DNA of 64,000 nucleotides from Scrofimicrobium canadense (GTDB lineage: Bacteria; Actinomycetota; Actinomycetes; Actinomycetales; Actinomycetaceae). Below are positions 8,773 to 18,332 of this stretch, piece by piece (the stretch's first letter is position 1; every line of letters starts with the position of its first letter). The notes under the pieces are model-generated. The model worked only from the letters and a program-made list of their open reading frames with translations. It did no database searches and was not told the origin of the DNA. Where the stretch lies: assembly GCF_009696615.1 (NCBI RefSeq), contig NZ_VULO01000004.1, positions 123,763-187,762 of the forward strand. Reading direction: 5' to 3'. Made by a program: the position numbers and the translations under genes.

Positions 8773-10197
8773 TTAACCTACGCTGGCGTCTTCACCCACA
8801 TTGTGTACGCGCATCAGGTTGGAAGATCCAGCCACCCCTGGTGGCATACCCGCGACGATGACCAAAGTGTCTCCGTCTTCTGCGATATGCGCATTTCGAC
8901 ACACCTGGTCCACTTGCTCCACCATTTCATCCGTGTGGGTTACCGGTGCTACTTCGAAGGGAATCACGCCCCATGACAGTGCTAGCTGGCGGCGCACACG
9001 TGCGATGGGGGTAAAGGCTAGGTTAGGAATAGGACTACGCATGCGTGACATCTGACGTGCAGTAGTCCCAGTTTGGGTAAAAGTCACCAAATACTTGGCA
9101 TCAAGGCTCTCGGCAATACCTGCAGCGGCCTCGCATATTACTCCCGAACGATCGACGGCAAATGCACCGAGCGGCGCGATTCTCTCGCCCCCGTTCTCCT
9201 CGGTGTTCTCAATAATTCGCGCCATCGTCCGAACTGCTTGAATCGGGTATGCCCCGACCGACGTTTCACCTGAGAGCATCACCGCGTCTGCCCCATCCAA
9301 AATTGCATTCGCACAGTCTGACGCTTCCGCCCTCGTGGGACGCGGATTAGAGATCATTGAATCCATGACCTGTGTCGCAACAATCACCGGTTTCGCAGCT
9401 TGCCGCGCCAACTCAATAGCACGTTTCTGCACCAGCGGTACTGCCTCGAGCGGCATTTCTACGCCCAGATCTCCTCGGGCAACCATAATGCCATCGAAAG
9501 CAGCCACTACATCAGAAAGTGCTTCAACGGCCTGTGGCTTCTCGATCTTCGCGAGAACGGGAAGAATCGTACCTTCTTCTTCCATGATGGCTCGTACGTC
9601 TAGATAATCGGAGGCATCCCGAACAAATGACAATGCTATGAAGTCTGCGCCGATGCGAAGTGCCCAACGCAAATCATCACGATCTTTTTCCGACAACGCA
9701 GGGACCGATACTGCCACCCCTGGAAGATTAAGACCCTTATGGTCAGAGACCACACCCGGAACTTCTACCCTGGTAATAACATCAGTTTCTGTCACTTCGA
9801 CAACTCTCACTGCAACGTTACCGTCGTCAATAAGTAGTCTATCTCCGGGGCTACAGTCGCCTGGAAGTCCTTTGAAAGTCGTCCCCACTAGTTCTTTTGT
9901 GCCAGGGGTATCCAGCGTCGTAATAGTGAAGGTATCCCCCACTTCGAGACGCTGAGGTCCCTCAGCAAAAGTCTCCAAACGAATTTTCGGACCTTGAAGG
10001 TCAACAAGAATCGCAATTGGGCGTCCGCTAGCGTCAGCCGCCTTACGCACCCGTTTAATGACTTCCTCATGTTGCTCAGCAGTGCCATGGCTGCGATTAA
10101 TTCGCGCGACGTCCATGCCTGCATCGACCAATGATTGAATGCCATCAGGAGATTCCGTTGCCGGACCGATTGTGCAGACTATTTTGGCCCGCCGCAT
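8773..10197 (-). CDS. pyk: Pyruvate kinase
   Basis: Glycolytic enzyme making pyruvate and ATP from phosphoenolpyruvate and ADP. 474 residues. The N-terminus RRAKIVCTIGPAT begins strand 1 of the barrel; the active-site block MVARGDLGVEMP, the Lys in LAKIEKPQAV and DAVMLSGETSVGAYP are present, and the C-terminal regulatory domain ends normally. The start is 29 bases after lgt on the same strand. The lgt-pyk neighbourhood is also seen in mycobacteria. Confidence 0.97.
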   Translation of the reverse strand: MRRAKIVCTIGPATESPDGIQSLVDAGMDVARINRSHGTAEQHEEVIKRVRKAADASGRPIAILVDLQGPKIRLETFAEGPQRLEVGDTFTITTLDTPGTKELVGTTFKGLPGDCSPGDRLLIDDGNVAVRVVEVTETDVITRVEVPGVVSDHKGLNLPGVAVSVPALSEKDRDDLRWALRIGADFIALSFVRDASDYLDVRAIMEEEGTILPVLAKIEKPQAVEALSDVVAAFDGIMVARGDLGVEMPLEAVPLVQKRAIELARQAAKPVIVATQVMDSMISNPRPTRAEASDCANAILDGADAVMLSGETSVGAYPIQAVRTMARIIENTEENGGERIAPLGAFAVDRSGVICEAAAGIAESLDAKYLVTFTQTGTTARQMSRMRSPIPNLAFTPIARVRRQLALSWGVIPFEVAPVTHTDEMVEQVDQVCRNAHIAEDGDTLVIVAGMPPGVAGSSNLMRVHNVGEDASVG

Positions 10198-10226
10198 ACG
10201 ATCACCATATCCTTTACCTTGTCTAT

Positions 10227-11174
10227 TTATTTAAGTCTATCGTGCTCTGCGCTATCTTCCGCATCGGAAGTATCGCCAAGTGTGGCTTCAGCCAACTCGC
10301 TTTCAGGAATCGACTCACCTTTTCGCTCAGCTCTAAGCTCGAAATATCGCAATCGCTCCGCGCGATCTACTTGAGAAGGAGCCCCTATGCGCCCAGCGAT
10401 AAAGAAAACCAACAGACCTAGAGCAACTGCCAACAGTGCTGTCCAGGCATTCGTCCTTATGCCTAAAAACGCATAGGAAAAGTCGGTACGTATCTGTTCG
10501 ATCCAAAAACGACCAGAACCATATATGACCATATAGAGAGCCATAATCTGACCAGATTTGAATTTGAATCGCCTATCGAGCCACAACAGAATCAATGCGC
10601 CAGCGGTATTCCACAATCCCTCGTAGAGAAAAGTTGGATGGAAAAGTGTACCGGGTGGGTAGTCTTCCACCATTCGCTCTGGAGAAATCTCCAATCCCCA
10701 CGGCAGATCCGTAGGACCGCCATAGAGCTCTTGGTTGAAATAGTTGCCGACTCGGCCTAATACCTGAGCGATAAGTAACCCTGGAGCAAGAGAATCAGCA
10801 AATGGACCAACACGTTGACCCGCACGACGAAGGCCAATGAAAGCCCCCACAGCACCAAATCCGATGGCCCCCCATATCGCTATTCCGCCTTCCCACGTCT
10901 TAAAAATTGCCCAAGGGTCAGCGCCGGGATAGAAAAAATCTCCCCAGTGAGTAACGACATGGTAAAGACGCGCACCTACAATTCCGAAGGGAATGGCCCA
11001 AAAAAAGGTGTCATACGCGACGTCAGCAAGTCCACCCCGCTTTACATAGCGACGATAGGTAATCCAGGCTGCTAGCGCAATCGCGCACACCATGAGGATA
11101 CTGTAGGCCCGGATAGGTATTGGCCCTAAATACCACACGCCAACAGGCGGTGAAGGGATCGAAGTTAGAATCAC
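10227..11174 (-). CDS. lgt: Prolipoprotein diacylglyceryl transferase
   Basis: Inner-membrane enzyme that transfers diacylglycerol from phosphatidylglycerol to the lipobox cysteine of prolipoproteins. About seven hydrophobic helices; the Lgt signature is seen as LGRVGNYFNQELYG, with IVGARLYHV and, near the end, GSGRFWIEQIR. The last ~55 residues are a charged cytosolic tail (acidic, then Glu/Asp/Ser) not needed for catalysis. It overlaps the trpA stop by 4 bases, so it is probably translated from the his-trp message. Confidence 0.95.
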   Translation of the reverse strand: MILTSIPSPPVGVWYLGPIPIRAYSILMVCAIALAAWITYRRYVKRGGLADVAYDTFFWAIPFGIVGARLYHVVTHWGDFFYPGADPWAIFKTWEGGIAIWGAIGFGAVGAFIGLRRAGQRVGPFADSLAPGLLIAQVLGRVGNYFNQELYGGPTDLPWGLEISPERMVEDYPPGTLFHPTFLYEGLWNTAGALILLWLDRRFKFKSGQIMALYMVIYGSGRFWIEQIRTDFSYAFLGIRTNAWTALLAVALGLLVFFIAGRIGAPSQVDRAERLRYFELRAERKGESIPESELAEATLGDTSDAEDSAEHDRLK

Positions 11175-11983
11175 GCCTTAACCTTAGTACGTGTAACACC
11201 GTCCTTGAGTTCTTGGGCGAGATCGGCGATTCTTAGGATTGCACGCTCAAAAGGCTCAGACAGCAATGGCTTGATGAATGCTGACCCCACAATCACCCCA
11301 TCAGCGTAGTCGGCAATATCACGCGCCTGTTGGCCGTTAGACACGCCCAATCCAACACACACTCGTTTTGCTCCAGCATCTCTGCATCTCTGGACGAGGT
11401 CACGAGTCCTAACATCCACCGAGGCCCTCTGTCCTGTTACTCCCATCGTCGAGGCCGCATATACCCACCCCTGAGAGGCTGTTGCGATCGTCTTGAGTCT
11501 CTCTGCACTTGAACTAGGAGCTGCTAGAAATACTCGCTCCAAGTCATATTTATCTGATGCTTCGATCCACTGCGCAGCCTCTTCAGGTGGCAGGTCAGGT
11601 GTAATAAGTCCAGCACCACCCGCCACAGAAAATGCTTGAGCAAACCGATCCACCCCATACCAATGCACAGGATTCCAATACGTCATTGACAGAATCGGCG
11701 CAGATGCAGAAAGAGCTTCTACTGCATCAAGGAGGTCCTCCAAGTGGGTACCTCTTTCTAATGCAACCGTCGTCGCTTGTTGGATTACCGGCCCATCCAT
11801 TGCCGGATCGGTATATGGAAAACCCAACTCGATGATATCGACGCCGTTTTCAAGCATGACTTGCGCAGATTTTATCGACTGTTTGATCGTCGGGAAACCG
11901 ATAGGAAGATAGCCAACCAGGGCAGCATTACCTAAAGCGAGTTCGCGGTCAATAACCGGTCCTGACTGATATTGTTGCCTCAT
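11171..11983 (-). CDS. trpA: Tryptophan synthase alpha chain
   Basis: Cleaves indole-3-glycerol phosphate to indole and glyceraldehyde 3-phosphate; indole is channelled to TrpB. 270 residues, TIM barrel. The catalytic Glu52 and Asp63 lie in [15 protein letters not shown] (the usual motif is G-I-P-F-S-D-P, so this is a mild variant). GVTGQRASV and [10 protein letters not shown] form the phosphate-binding loops. It overlaps trpB and lgt by 4 bases each. Confidence 0.96.
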   Translation of the reverse strand: MRQQYQSGPVIDRELALGNAALVGYLPIGFPTIKQSIKSAQVMLENGVDIIELGFPYTDPAMDGPVIQQATTVALERGTHLEDLLDAVEALSASAPILSMTYWNPVHWYGVDRFAQAFSVAGGAGLITPDLPPEEAAQWIEASDKYDLERVFLAAPSSSAERLKTIATASQGWVYAASTMGVTGQRASVDVRTRDLVQRCRDAGAKRVCVGLGVSNGQQARDIADYADGVIVGSAFIKPLLSEPFERAILRIADLAQELKDGVTRTKVKA

Positions 11984-13227
11984 TTCTTTGCCTCCACTGT
12001 GCTGCGACCACCTTGCGCCGAAGGATCGACCACGTCGAATCGCGGTGTTCCTAGTCCGAAATACTCGGAGGCAGTTTCCATGTCTTTATCACCGCGGCCT
12101 GACAACGTTACGATCACCGTTGGTTGGTCAGAGCGGCCTTCGAGCCACTGCAATGCGCCTGCAAGCGCATGCGCCGACTCAATGGCTGGAATGATTCCTT
12201 CAGTTCGCGAAAGCCTGAGAAAAGCATCCATTGCCTGACTATCGGTTACACCGACATATTGCACGCGTTTTTGTTGGGCCCAATAAGCATGTTGCGGTCC
12301 TACTCCTGGATAATCAAGACCTGCCGAAATCGAGTGAGAATGTTTAGTTTGTCCATCGCGTTCCTGCAGAACGAACGTACGCGCACCATGCAAAATTCCG
12401 ATATGGCCTTCACTGATAGAGGCTGCAGTTCGCCCTGTTTCCAAACCGTCACCTGCAGCCTCGCAACCGATAAGTACCACGCTGGAATCATCCTCAAAGG
12501 GCGCGAAAGTGCCCGCCGCATTTGATCCTCCACCAACACAGGCAAATACCGCATCTGGTAGTTCACCTGTCACGTGCAGAATCTGCTGGCGGGCCTCAAT
12601 CCCGATAACACTCTGTAAATCCCTTACGATGTCGGGAAAAGGATGTGGTCCCGAAGCTGTGCCGAACACATAGTTGGTTGTCTCAACGTTGGTTACCCAG
12701 TCCCGAAAAGCCTCGTTGATGGCATCCTTGAGAGTCCGCGATCCTTGGGTTACGCCGATAACTTCGGCCCCGAGAATTTGCATCCGGGCAACATTGAGTG
12801 CTTGCCGTTCTGTGTCCTCTTGTCCCATATAGATGGTGCACTCTAATCCGAGGAGAGCTGCCGCTGTCGCTGTCGCAACACCATGTTGTCCCGCCCCAGT
12901 TTCAGCAATAACCCTCTTTTTTCCCAGTTCCTTTGTCAGTAAGGCTTGTCCTAAAACATTATTGATTTTATGGGACCCTGTGTGGTTCAAATCTTCTCTT
13001 TTGAGGAAGATTCTTCCGCCTGTACCAGCTGCGAAACGTGGCACTTCTGTGAGAAGTGAAGGACGCCCAGCATAGTCTTTGAGCAATCGGTGGAATTCAG
13101 AACGAAATGCTTCATCATGCCAGAGCCGCTGCCATGCCTTATCGAGATCTTCGATAGCCGACATGAGAGGTTCAGCAGAATATCGCCCGCCGAATTCTCC
13201 AAAATAGTGCGATCTGGACTGGCTCAC
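11980..13227 (-). CDS. trpB: Tryptophan synthase beta chain
   Basis: PLP enzyme joining indole and serine to give tryptophan. 415 residues. The PLP lysine is Lys87 in [10 protein letters not shown]; the phosphate-binding glycine loop [10 protein letters not shown] and the catalytic-glutamate segment [11 protein letters not shown] are intact. It partners the adjacent TrpA in an alpha2-beta2 complex. The 4-base overlaps with trpC upstream and trpA downstream indicate translational coupling. No trpE, trpG or trpD lies in the window. Confidence 0.97.
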   Translation of the reverse strand: MSQSRSHYFGEFGGRYSAEPLMSAIEDLDKAWQRLWHDEAFRSEFHRLLKDYAGRPSLLTEVPRFAAGTGGRIFLKREDLNHTGSHKINNVLGQALLTKELGKKRVIAETGAGQHGVATATAAALLGLECTIYMGQEDTERQALNVARMQILGAEVIGVTQGSRTLKDAINEAFRDWVTNVETTNYVFGTASGPHPFPDIVRDLQSVIGIEARQQILHVTGELPDAVFACVGGGSNAAGTFAPFEDDSSVVLIGCEAAGDGLETGRTAASISEGHIGILHGARTFVLQERDGQTKHSHSISAGLDYPGVGPQHAYWAQQKRVQYVGVTDSQAMDAFLRLSRTEGIIPAIESAHALAGALQWLEGRSDQPTVIVTLSGRGDKDMETASEYFGLGTPRFDVVDPSAQGGRSTVEAKK

Positions 13228-14072
13228 CGAGTATCCTCTCTTGCGTCACGGACGCGTTGTTTTCTGTCTGTGAGCAGAGCCGGATGCTGTCCGGCGCTGA
13301 CTAGGTCTTTAATTGCTTCTAAGGGGCGTCCCTTCGTGACCAGGGCTTCCCCAACAAGTACTGCGTCAGCCCCAACCAAAGCATAATCGAGTACATCCCG
13401 TGGTCCCCGTACCCCAGATTCAGCTACGGCAACAACGTCCGCTGGAATGACATCAATAACTTCCTCCACTGTGCGTCGGTCGACATCCAGTGTTTTCAAG
13501 TTTCTGGCATTGACACCAATAAGGTCAGCACCTGCATCGAGTGCTCTCAAAGCCTCTAAACGGGAATGTGTCTCTACTAGCGGCGTCATCCCCAGTGATT
13601 TAATGCGTTCAGCTAAAGAAACCAACGCTTGTTGTTCTAAGGCAGCGACTATCAGCAGCACGGCATCAGCCCCGTGTGCCCTGGCCTCGTGCACCTGGTA
13701 CGAGGTAACAATGAAGTCTTTTCTCAGAACTGGAACGTCAACAGCGACACGGACTGCATCTAGGTCTGCAAGGGATCCTTTGAAACGCCGCTGTTCCGTC
13801 AACACTGAGACCATGGCAGCGCCACCTTCTTCATATAGCGCTGCAAGCTCAGCAGGATCAGGGATCGATGATAAGTGTCCCTTCGAAGGGGAGGCCCTCT
13901 TCACCTCAGCAATGATTGACGTCGCACCAGGCCCACCCGCTAGGCTTCCGAGAACGTCCTTCGCCCCGGGTACCCGTTGAGCATCCTCCTTGACCTGGTC
14001 AAGTGGACGCTTCGCCTCTCTTTCCGCTACGTCTTCTAGTACACCCGCAATGATGTCATCGAGGACTGTCAT
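13224..14072 (-). CDS. trpC: Indole-3-glycerol phosphate synthase
   Basis: Closes the indole ring from CdRP in tryptophan synthesis. About 282 residues with [13 protein letters not shown] (catalytic Glu/Lys), [11 protein letters not shown] and [12 protein letters not shown]. The frame is open to 14135, but I place the start at the ATG at 14070-14072 because a full GGAGG lies 8 bases upstream and the protein then begins [10 protein letters not shown] as family members do. It overlaps the end of hisI by 17 bases. Confidence 0.95.
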   Translation of the reverse strand: MTVLDDIIAGVLEDVAEREAKRPLDQVKEDAQRVPGAKDVLGSLAGGPGATSIIAEVKRASPSKGHLSSIPDPAELAALYEEGGAAMVSVLTEQRRFKGSLADLDAVRVAVDVPVLRKDFIVTSYQVHEARAHGADAVLLIVAALEQQALVSLAERIKSLGMTPLVETHSRLEALRALDAGADLIGVNARNLKTLDVDRRTVEEVIDVIPADVVAVAESGVRGPRDVLDYALVGADAVLVGEALVTKGRPLEAIKDLVSAGQHPALLTDRKQRVRDAREDTR

Positions 14073-14469
14073 CGACATCACCTCCGGCATCGATAATAGT
14101 GTTGTATGCCATCGCGGCGGCTTCTGCGCCGCCATACGGAAGCAACCCTCCTGCTTGAAAACAACTTCGAGCCCCAGTGTGACATGCTGCTCCTACTTGA
14201 AAAACCTGTAATACTAATGCATCCCCATCACAGTCAATAGACACGTTCTGCAAGAACTGCGCATGTCCCGAGGTATCGCCTTTCCGCCAATATTGCTGAC
14301 GTGAACGCGACCAAAAAGTCACCCGACCAGTGTCCAAAGTGCGAGCAAGCGCCTCGTCGTCCATCCACCCCACCATGAGAACCTCATTGGTGTGTAAATC
14401 TTGGATTACTGCGCATATTAGGCCGTCAGCGTCACGCTTGAGTCGGCTTGCAATCTCGTCATCTAACAC
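14056..14469 (-). CDS. hisI: Phosphoribosyl-AMP cyclohydrolase
   Basis: Third step of histidine synthesis: hydrolytic opening of the adenine ring of PR-AMP. 137 residues, the cyclohydrolase domain only (no fused HisE). Conserved features are [29 protein letters not shown] and the zinc/magnesium site around [10 protein letters not shown] and [10 protein letters not shown]. It starts with GTG 17 bases after hisF and its end overlaps trpC. Confidence 0.95.
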   Translation of the reverse strand: MLDDEIASRLKRDADGLICAVIQDLHTNEVLMVGWMDDEALARTLDTGRVTFWSRSRQQYWRKGDTSGHAQFLQNVSIDCDGDALVLQVFQVGAACHTGARSCFQAGGLLPYGGAEAAAMAYNTIIDAGGDVDDSPR

Positions 14470-14486
14470 AACACCTATTCTTACAT

Positions 14487-15254
14487 TTACTGCCGCACGG
14501 GGAATCCGGCGTCCGCTAATGCCGTCTTGACCTCACCGATAGAAAGCGTTCCAAAGTGGAATACTGAGGCGGCTAATACAGCATCGGCCCCTGCCCGGGC
14601 AGCATCGACAAAGTGGGAGGCCGTTCCCGCCCCGCCAGAAGCTATCAGAGGCGCGTCCGCTATTGCCCGCACATCTTCGATCATTTCAAGATCGAAGCCA
14701 TTTTGCACGCCGTCTGCGTCCATAGAGTTAAGGAGGATTTCACCCGCTCCTAGGTCAATGGCCTGTTTGACCCATGCCATCGCATCTATTCCATCTGAAC
14801 GTTTACCTCCGTGGGTAGTCACTTCATACTTCACTGACGAGGCAGTACGCGGACGGCGCGCATCGACTGACAGCACCAATACCTGATTGCCGAAGGCGTC
14901 CGCAACCTCAGAAATGAGTTGTGGCCGCGCCAAAGCTGCTGTGTTGACCGAAATCTTATCTGCCCCGGCTTCAAGCAGTCGACTAACATCGTCAACGCTT
15001 CGTATTCCTCCGCCCACCGTCAACGGTACGAAAACTGTTTCAGCTGTGGCCTGGACTGTATCGCGCATAGTCTTTCGTCCTTGAACAGAAGCAGAGACGT
15101 CTAAGAAAGTAATTTCATCAGCCCCAGAATCGCTGTAAAGAGCTGCTAACTCAACTGGATCACCAGCGTCGCGAAGGTTCTCAAAATTGACCCCTTTAAC
15201 CACCCGTCCTCCATCAACATCGAGGCAAGGAATCACACGAATTGCGGGTCCCAT
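14487..15254 (-). CDS. hisF: Imidazole glycerol phosphate synthase, cyclase subunit
   Basis: TIM-barrel cyclase that uses ammonia from HisH to make IGP and AICAR from PRFAR. 255 residues. The first catalytic Asp lies in [14 protein letters not shown] and the second-half equivalent in [13 protein letters not shown]; phosphate loops are VGGGIRS and ASGGAGT. Starts 10 bases after pafA. HisH, HisA and the other his genes are not in the window, so this is a split his cluster. Confidence 0.97.
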   Translation of the reverse strand: MGPAIRVIPCLDVDGGRVVKGVNFENLRDAGDPVELAALYSDSGADEITFLDVSASVQGRKTMRDTVQATAETVFVPLTVGGGIRSVDDVSRLLEAGADKISVNTAALARPQLISEVADAFGNQVLVLSVDARRPRTASSVKYEVTTHGGKRSDGIDAMAWVKQAIDLGAGEILLNSMDADGVQNGFDLEMIEDVRAIADAPLIASGGAGTASHFVDAARAGADAVLAASVFHFGTLSIGEVKTALADAGFPVRQ

Positions 15255-15264
15255 TATGGTCCTT

Positions 15265-16653
15265 TCAGGCAGGAAGTATCGGCTGGGATTCGATTATTTC
15301 TTCGACGAGGCGCTCAACGCGAGAATCCTCGGTAGCAAACGGGTCTTGTAGAGCTACCTGGGTGGTTGAGTCACCTTCAAGCCTCAGGTGCACCCAGTCG
15401 ACTCCTAAGTCTCGCCGCGCGATCTCTGCAGCTGCGATAGCTTTTCCCCGCAGTATTGCCCTCGTTGTCTGAGGCGGTGTAGTTTTTCCTGCCTCGATCA
15501 GTTCTTCAGTGGTGAGTCTGGTCATGAGACCCGCACTTTCGAACTTTGATCGAAGGCCCCCGGTCACGTCGTGGTAATCAAGCAACAAACGAGTTACGCG
15601 CACGTCGTCAAACTGTGCACCAGTACGTTCACTGTATGCTTCAACCAATTTCCTTTTGATCGCAAAATCCAGTTCTGTTTCAATGGCAGACCAGTCCCCA
15701 GAGTCGATAGCATCGATTGACCTGCCCCAAAGCTCTACGACGTAGCGCGTAATATCATCAAGAGAGCTCTGGTCTATCCGGTCAAGAACTCTTTGGCGGA
15801 TAAGTCTTTGAATATCGACCGCACGTTTCTTCGTGCCATCAGCCATCTCTAGCTCAAGAGTGCCCTCAAGGTCCCAGTTGAGATCGCGAATTGCCTTGAG
15901 TGGGTCTGCTAAGGCTAAGTCCGCTAAGTCTGCGCCGCGATCCAACGCATCCAGCAGTAGCTCTGCGCTTCCAACTTTAAGGGCCGTAGAAGCCTCGGCC
16001 ATATTTGAGTCGCCTACGATGACATGCATGCGCCGGTAAGCGCTTGCATCTGCAAGAGGTTCATCTCGCGCATTAATGATTGGCCTGGCACGGGTAGTCG
16101 CAGCAGAGATCGCATCGAGCATTTGATCTGACCTCGCTGAAAAACAGTATGCCCATTGTCCATCTTCATACTGTTTTATTGCCCCAGCGCCGACAAGAAT
16201 CTGACGCGTGACAAAAAAGGCGACCAGTGAATCAGCCACTTCTCGGAAGTCACGACGTCGGCGTAGCAGATAGTTCTCGTGGCAACCGAACGAGTTGCCC
16301 TCGTAGTCAAAATTGTTGCGTAGAAGGTGAATACGAGCCTGTATGCCCGCCTGGGCAAGGGACTGGTCAGCTGTTGCAGCCATGTCTGCAAGTAGCTCAC
16401 AACCCGCCCGGTCTTGAACTAACAGGTCCCATAGATTATCGCACTCGGCGGTGGCATATTCGGGGTGAGCTCCCACATCAAGGTAAAGGCGACCGCCGTT
16501 GGCTAGGAATGCATTCGTGGAACGGCCCCGTTTCGTAAATGGAGCAAAGAGTTCCCGCGCAGCTTGCTCTGCATTGAGTGGTGACGCCGACCCATCTGTG
16601 GCTGCACAGGTTATCCCGTACTCCGTTTCAAGGCCGTAAATACGCCGGTCCAT
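15265..16653 (-). CDS. pafA: Pup-protein ligase PafA
   Basis: ATP-dependent, glutamine-synthetase-fold ligase that joins the C-terminal Glu of Pup to substrate lysines. 462 residues. The N-terminal nucleotide and metal site is GLETEYGI (Glu9, Glu11), the catalytic Asp lies in [12 protein letters not shown] (Asp59), and [17 protein letters not shown] is the Pup-groove block. The pup stop codon immediately precedes its ATG, so the two are transcribed together. Since Pup here ends in Gln, PafA depends on deamidation by Dop. Confidence 0.96.
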   Translation of the reverse strand: MDRRIYGLETEYGITCAATDGSASPLNAEQAARELFAPFTKRGRSTNAFLANGGRLYLDVGAHPEYATAECDNLWDLLVQDRAGCELLADMAATADQSLAQAGIQARIHLLRNNFDYEGNSFGCHENYLLRRRRDFREVADSLVAFFVTRQILVGAGAIKQYEDGQWAYCFSARSDQMLDAISAATTRARPIINARDEPLADASAYRRMHVIVGDSNMAEASTALKVGSAELLLDALDRGADLADLALADPLKAIRDLNWDLEGTLELEMADGTKKRAVDIQRLIRQRVLDRIDQSSLDDITRYVVELWGRSIDAIDSGDWSAIETELDFAIKRKLVEAYSERTGAQFDDVRVTRLLLDYHDVTGGLRSKFESAGLMTRLTTEELIEAGKTTPPQTTRAILRGKAIAAAEIARRDLGVDWVHLRLEGDSTTQVALQDPFATEDSRVERLVEEIIESQPILPA

Positions 16654-16830
16654 CTACTGTCCGCCCTTTTGTACGAAACCCTGAACAAACGACTCAGCAT
16701 TTTGTTCCAACACCACGTCAATTTCATCCAAAATTGTATCTAGTGCGCTGACTTGTACCTGACCAGCAGCACTGATTTCTTCACCGTCTTCGGGTTCTGC
16801 TCCCCCGCCAAATATCTGTGACTGACTCAC
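16654..16830 (-). CDS. pup: Prokaryotic ubiquitin-like protein Pup
   Basis: Small disordered modifier of 58 residues. It starts with GTG behind AGGAGAAGGACA; the C-terminal part LDTILDEIDVVLEQNAESF and the end FVQKGGQ are the Pup signature. The terminal Gln means Dop must deamidate it to Glu before ligation. The start overlaps the dop stop by 4 bases (GTGA), and the stop lies directly against the pafA start. The usual prcB-prcA proteasome genes that stand between pup and pafA in mycobacteria are absent. Confidence 0.96.
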   Translation of the reverse strand: MSQSQIFGGGAEPEDGEEISAAGQVQVSALDTILDEIDVVLEQNAESFVQGFVQKGGQ

Positions 16831-18332
16831 TGTCCTTCTCCTTTCCTTACACAGTCTGATCCATATGGATCGGGTATTGGTACCCGAATAAAATCAGTTT
16901 CTCCAGGCCGGTCATATACCAGTGACGTCCATGAAGCTTTAACCAGTTCAGGGTCTGTGCCAACAACATTGCCACGAATGTACGCGCGCGTTCCTTGGGG
17001 CGGTACATCCGCTGCGTTGTTGATCTCAGCATCAGTAAAGAGCCGTTCAACCATTCCTGCTGCCGCTAGTTTGAAAACGAGCCCACGGTCTTGCCGTAAA
17101 TCGGCCCACTGCAAGTCCATGGCCTGCAGACGTGGGTCATTCCATGTTGTCCCCATACGCTGTCGTTGCCTCTCTAACAGCGTATATTTGCCTAGCCACT
17201 CGATACGGGAAATCAGTTGTTCAGGACTGGATTGTAGGGTGTCGAGCGTTGCCTTCCACTGGCGAAGGAGGTCTCTATCGGCATCATCCAAATCCAGATC
17301 CGCATTTTCTACTAACTGTGCATATCGTCGTTGAATATCTATTGCACAGAGCTCATTCCCATCAGCCATTGACAGTCGGCGTTGCAAGGTCACATCACGC
17401 GACACCTCCCATGAAGCACGCACTGGATCGGCAAGGTCGAGTCCTTCCCATGACAATCCCATACCTTTTTCAATCGCACGTAAAACAAGTGCGGTGGTTC
17501 CCACCTTCAGCCAGATTGAAAAGTCAAACATGTTGGCGTCTCCACCAATGACATGAATGCGGCGCCATTTGTTCCCATCGGCATGAGGTTCGTCGCGAGT
17601 ATTGAAGATCGGACGATTAAAAGTAGTCTCTAAACCGATATCATTCTCGACATAATCTGCACGTTGAGAAATCTGGAACCCTGCTTCTTCACTGCGCTGG
17701 CCCAGTCCCACGCGTCCCGCTCCACAAAAAATAGGACGAGTCACAAGAAAAGGAATCATCGCCCGAATAAGATCATCAAGGTCCAAGGTGCGAGGTACTA
17801 GATAGTTCTCGTGAGCTCCATAGGTTGCGCCCTTTCCATCAACATTGTTCTTCACCAAAACTAGCTCTGGAGATGCCTCCATAATGCGTTGGGCAATGAC
17901 TTCTCCAGCCCGGTCCCATTTGACCGCATCACGCGCATTCGCTGTTTCTGGCGAGGAGTACTCCGGATGGGCATGATCGACGTACAGGCGTCCACCATTG
18001 GCAAGAACTATTGAGGTAGGCCGAAACTGTCGCAATTCCTCAGCGCTGGGCCTGGCAATCCGTTCCTCACCGCCCGCTGGTGCCAAATGGTAGGGGTCAT
18101 CTGTCAGCTGGGACGGGTCTGCCTGTGCGCGATCTAGACGTCTACCACGTAAATCATTGAGAGGGTCCTCTCCCCGGTAATCCCAACCAACATATTTTCC
18201 TTTCCCGCCAGCACGTGAGTTCCCTTCATAGGCCATCACTGCTTGAGTTGATAAGGCTATAGCATTTGCGTGAACGTCGCCTGGTCGATATACGCCATAC
18301 TCTGTTTCGGTTCCAATGACTACATCGGTCAT
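16827..18332 (-). CDS. dop: Pup deamidase/depupylase Dop
   Basis: PafA homologue that deamidates the C-terminal Gln of Pup and removes Pup from substrates. About 501 residues from the ATG at 18332, chosen because it gives TDVVIGTETEYGVYRPGD and overlaps the arc stop by 4 bases; the frame extends to 18398 without a homologous extension. GTETEYG is the metal site and YVDHAHPEYSSPE carries the catalytic Asp. It lies in the order arc-dop-pup-pafA. Confidence 0.95.
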   Translation of the reverse strand: MTDVVIGTETEYGVYRPGDVHANAIALSTQAVMAYEGNSRAGGKGKYVGWDYRGEDPLNDLRGRRLDRAQADPSQLTDDPYHLAPAGGEERIARPSAEELRQFRPTSIVLANGGRLYVDHAHPEYSSPETANARDAVKWDRAGEVIAQRIMEASPELVLVKNNVDGKGATYGAHENYLVPRTLDLDDLIRAMIPFLVTRPIFCGAGRVGLGQRSEEAGFQISQRADYVENDIGLETTFNRPIFNTRDEPHADGNKWRRIHVIGGDANMFDFSIWLKVGTTALVLRAIEKGMGLSWEGLDLADPVRASWEVSRDVTLQRRLSMADGNELCAIDIQRRYAQLVENADLDLDDADRDLLRQWKATLDTLQSSPEQLISRIEWLGKYTLLERQRQRMGTTWNDPRLQAMDLQWADLRQDRGLVFKLAAAGMVERLFTDAEINNAADVPPQGTRAYIRGNVVGTDPELVKASWTSLVYDRPGETDFIRVPIPDPYGSDCVRKGEGQ

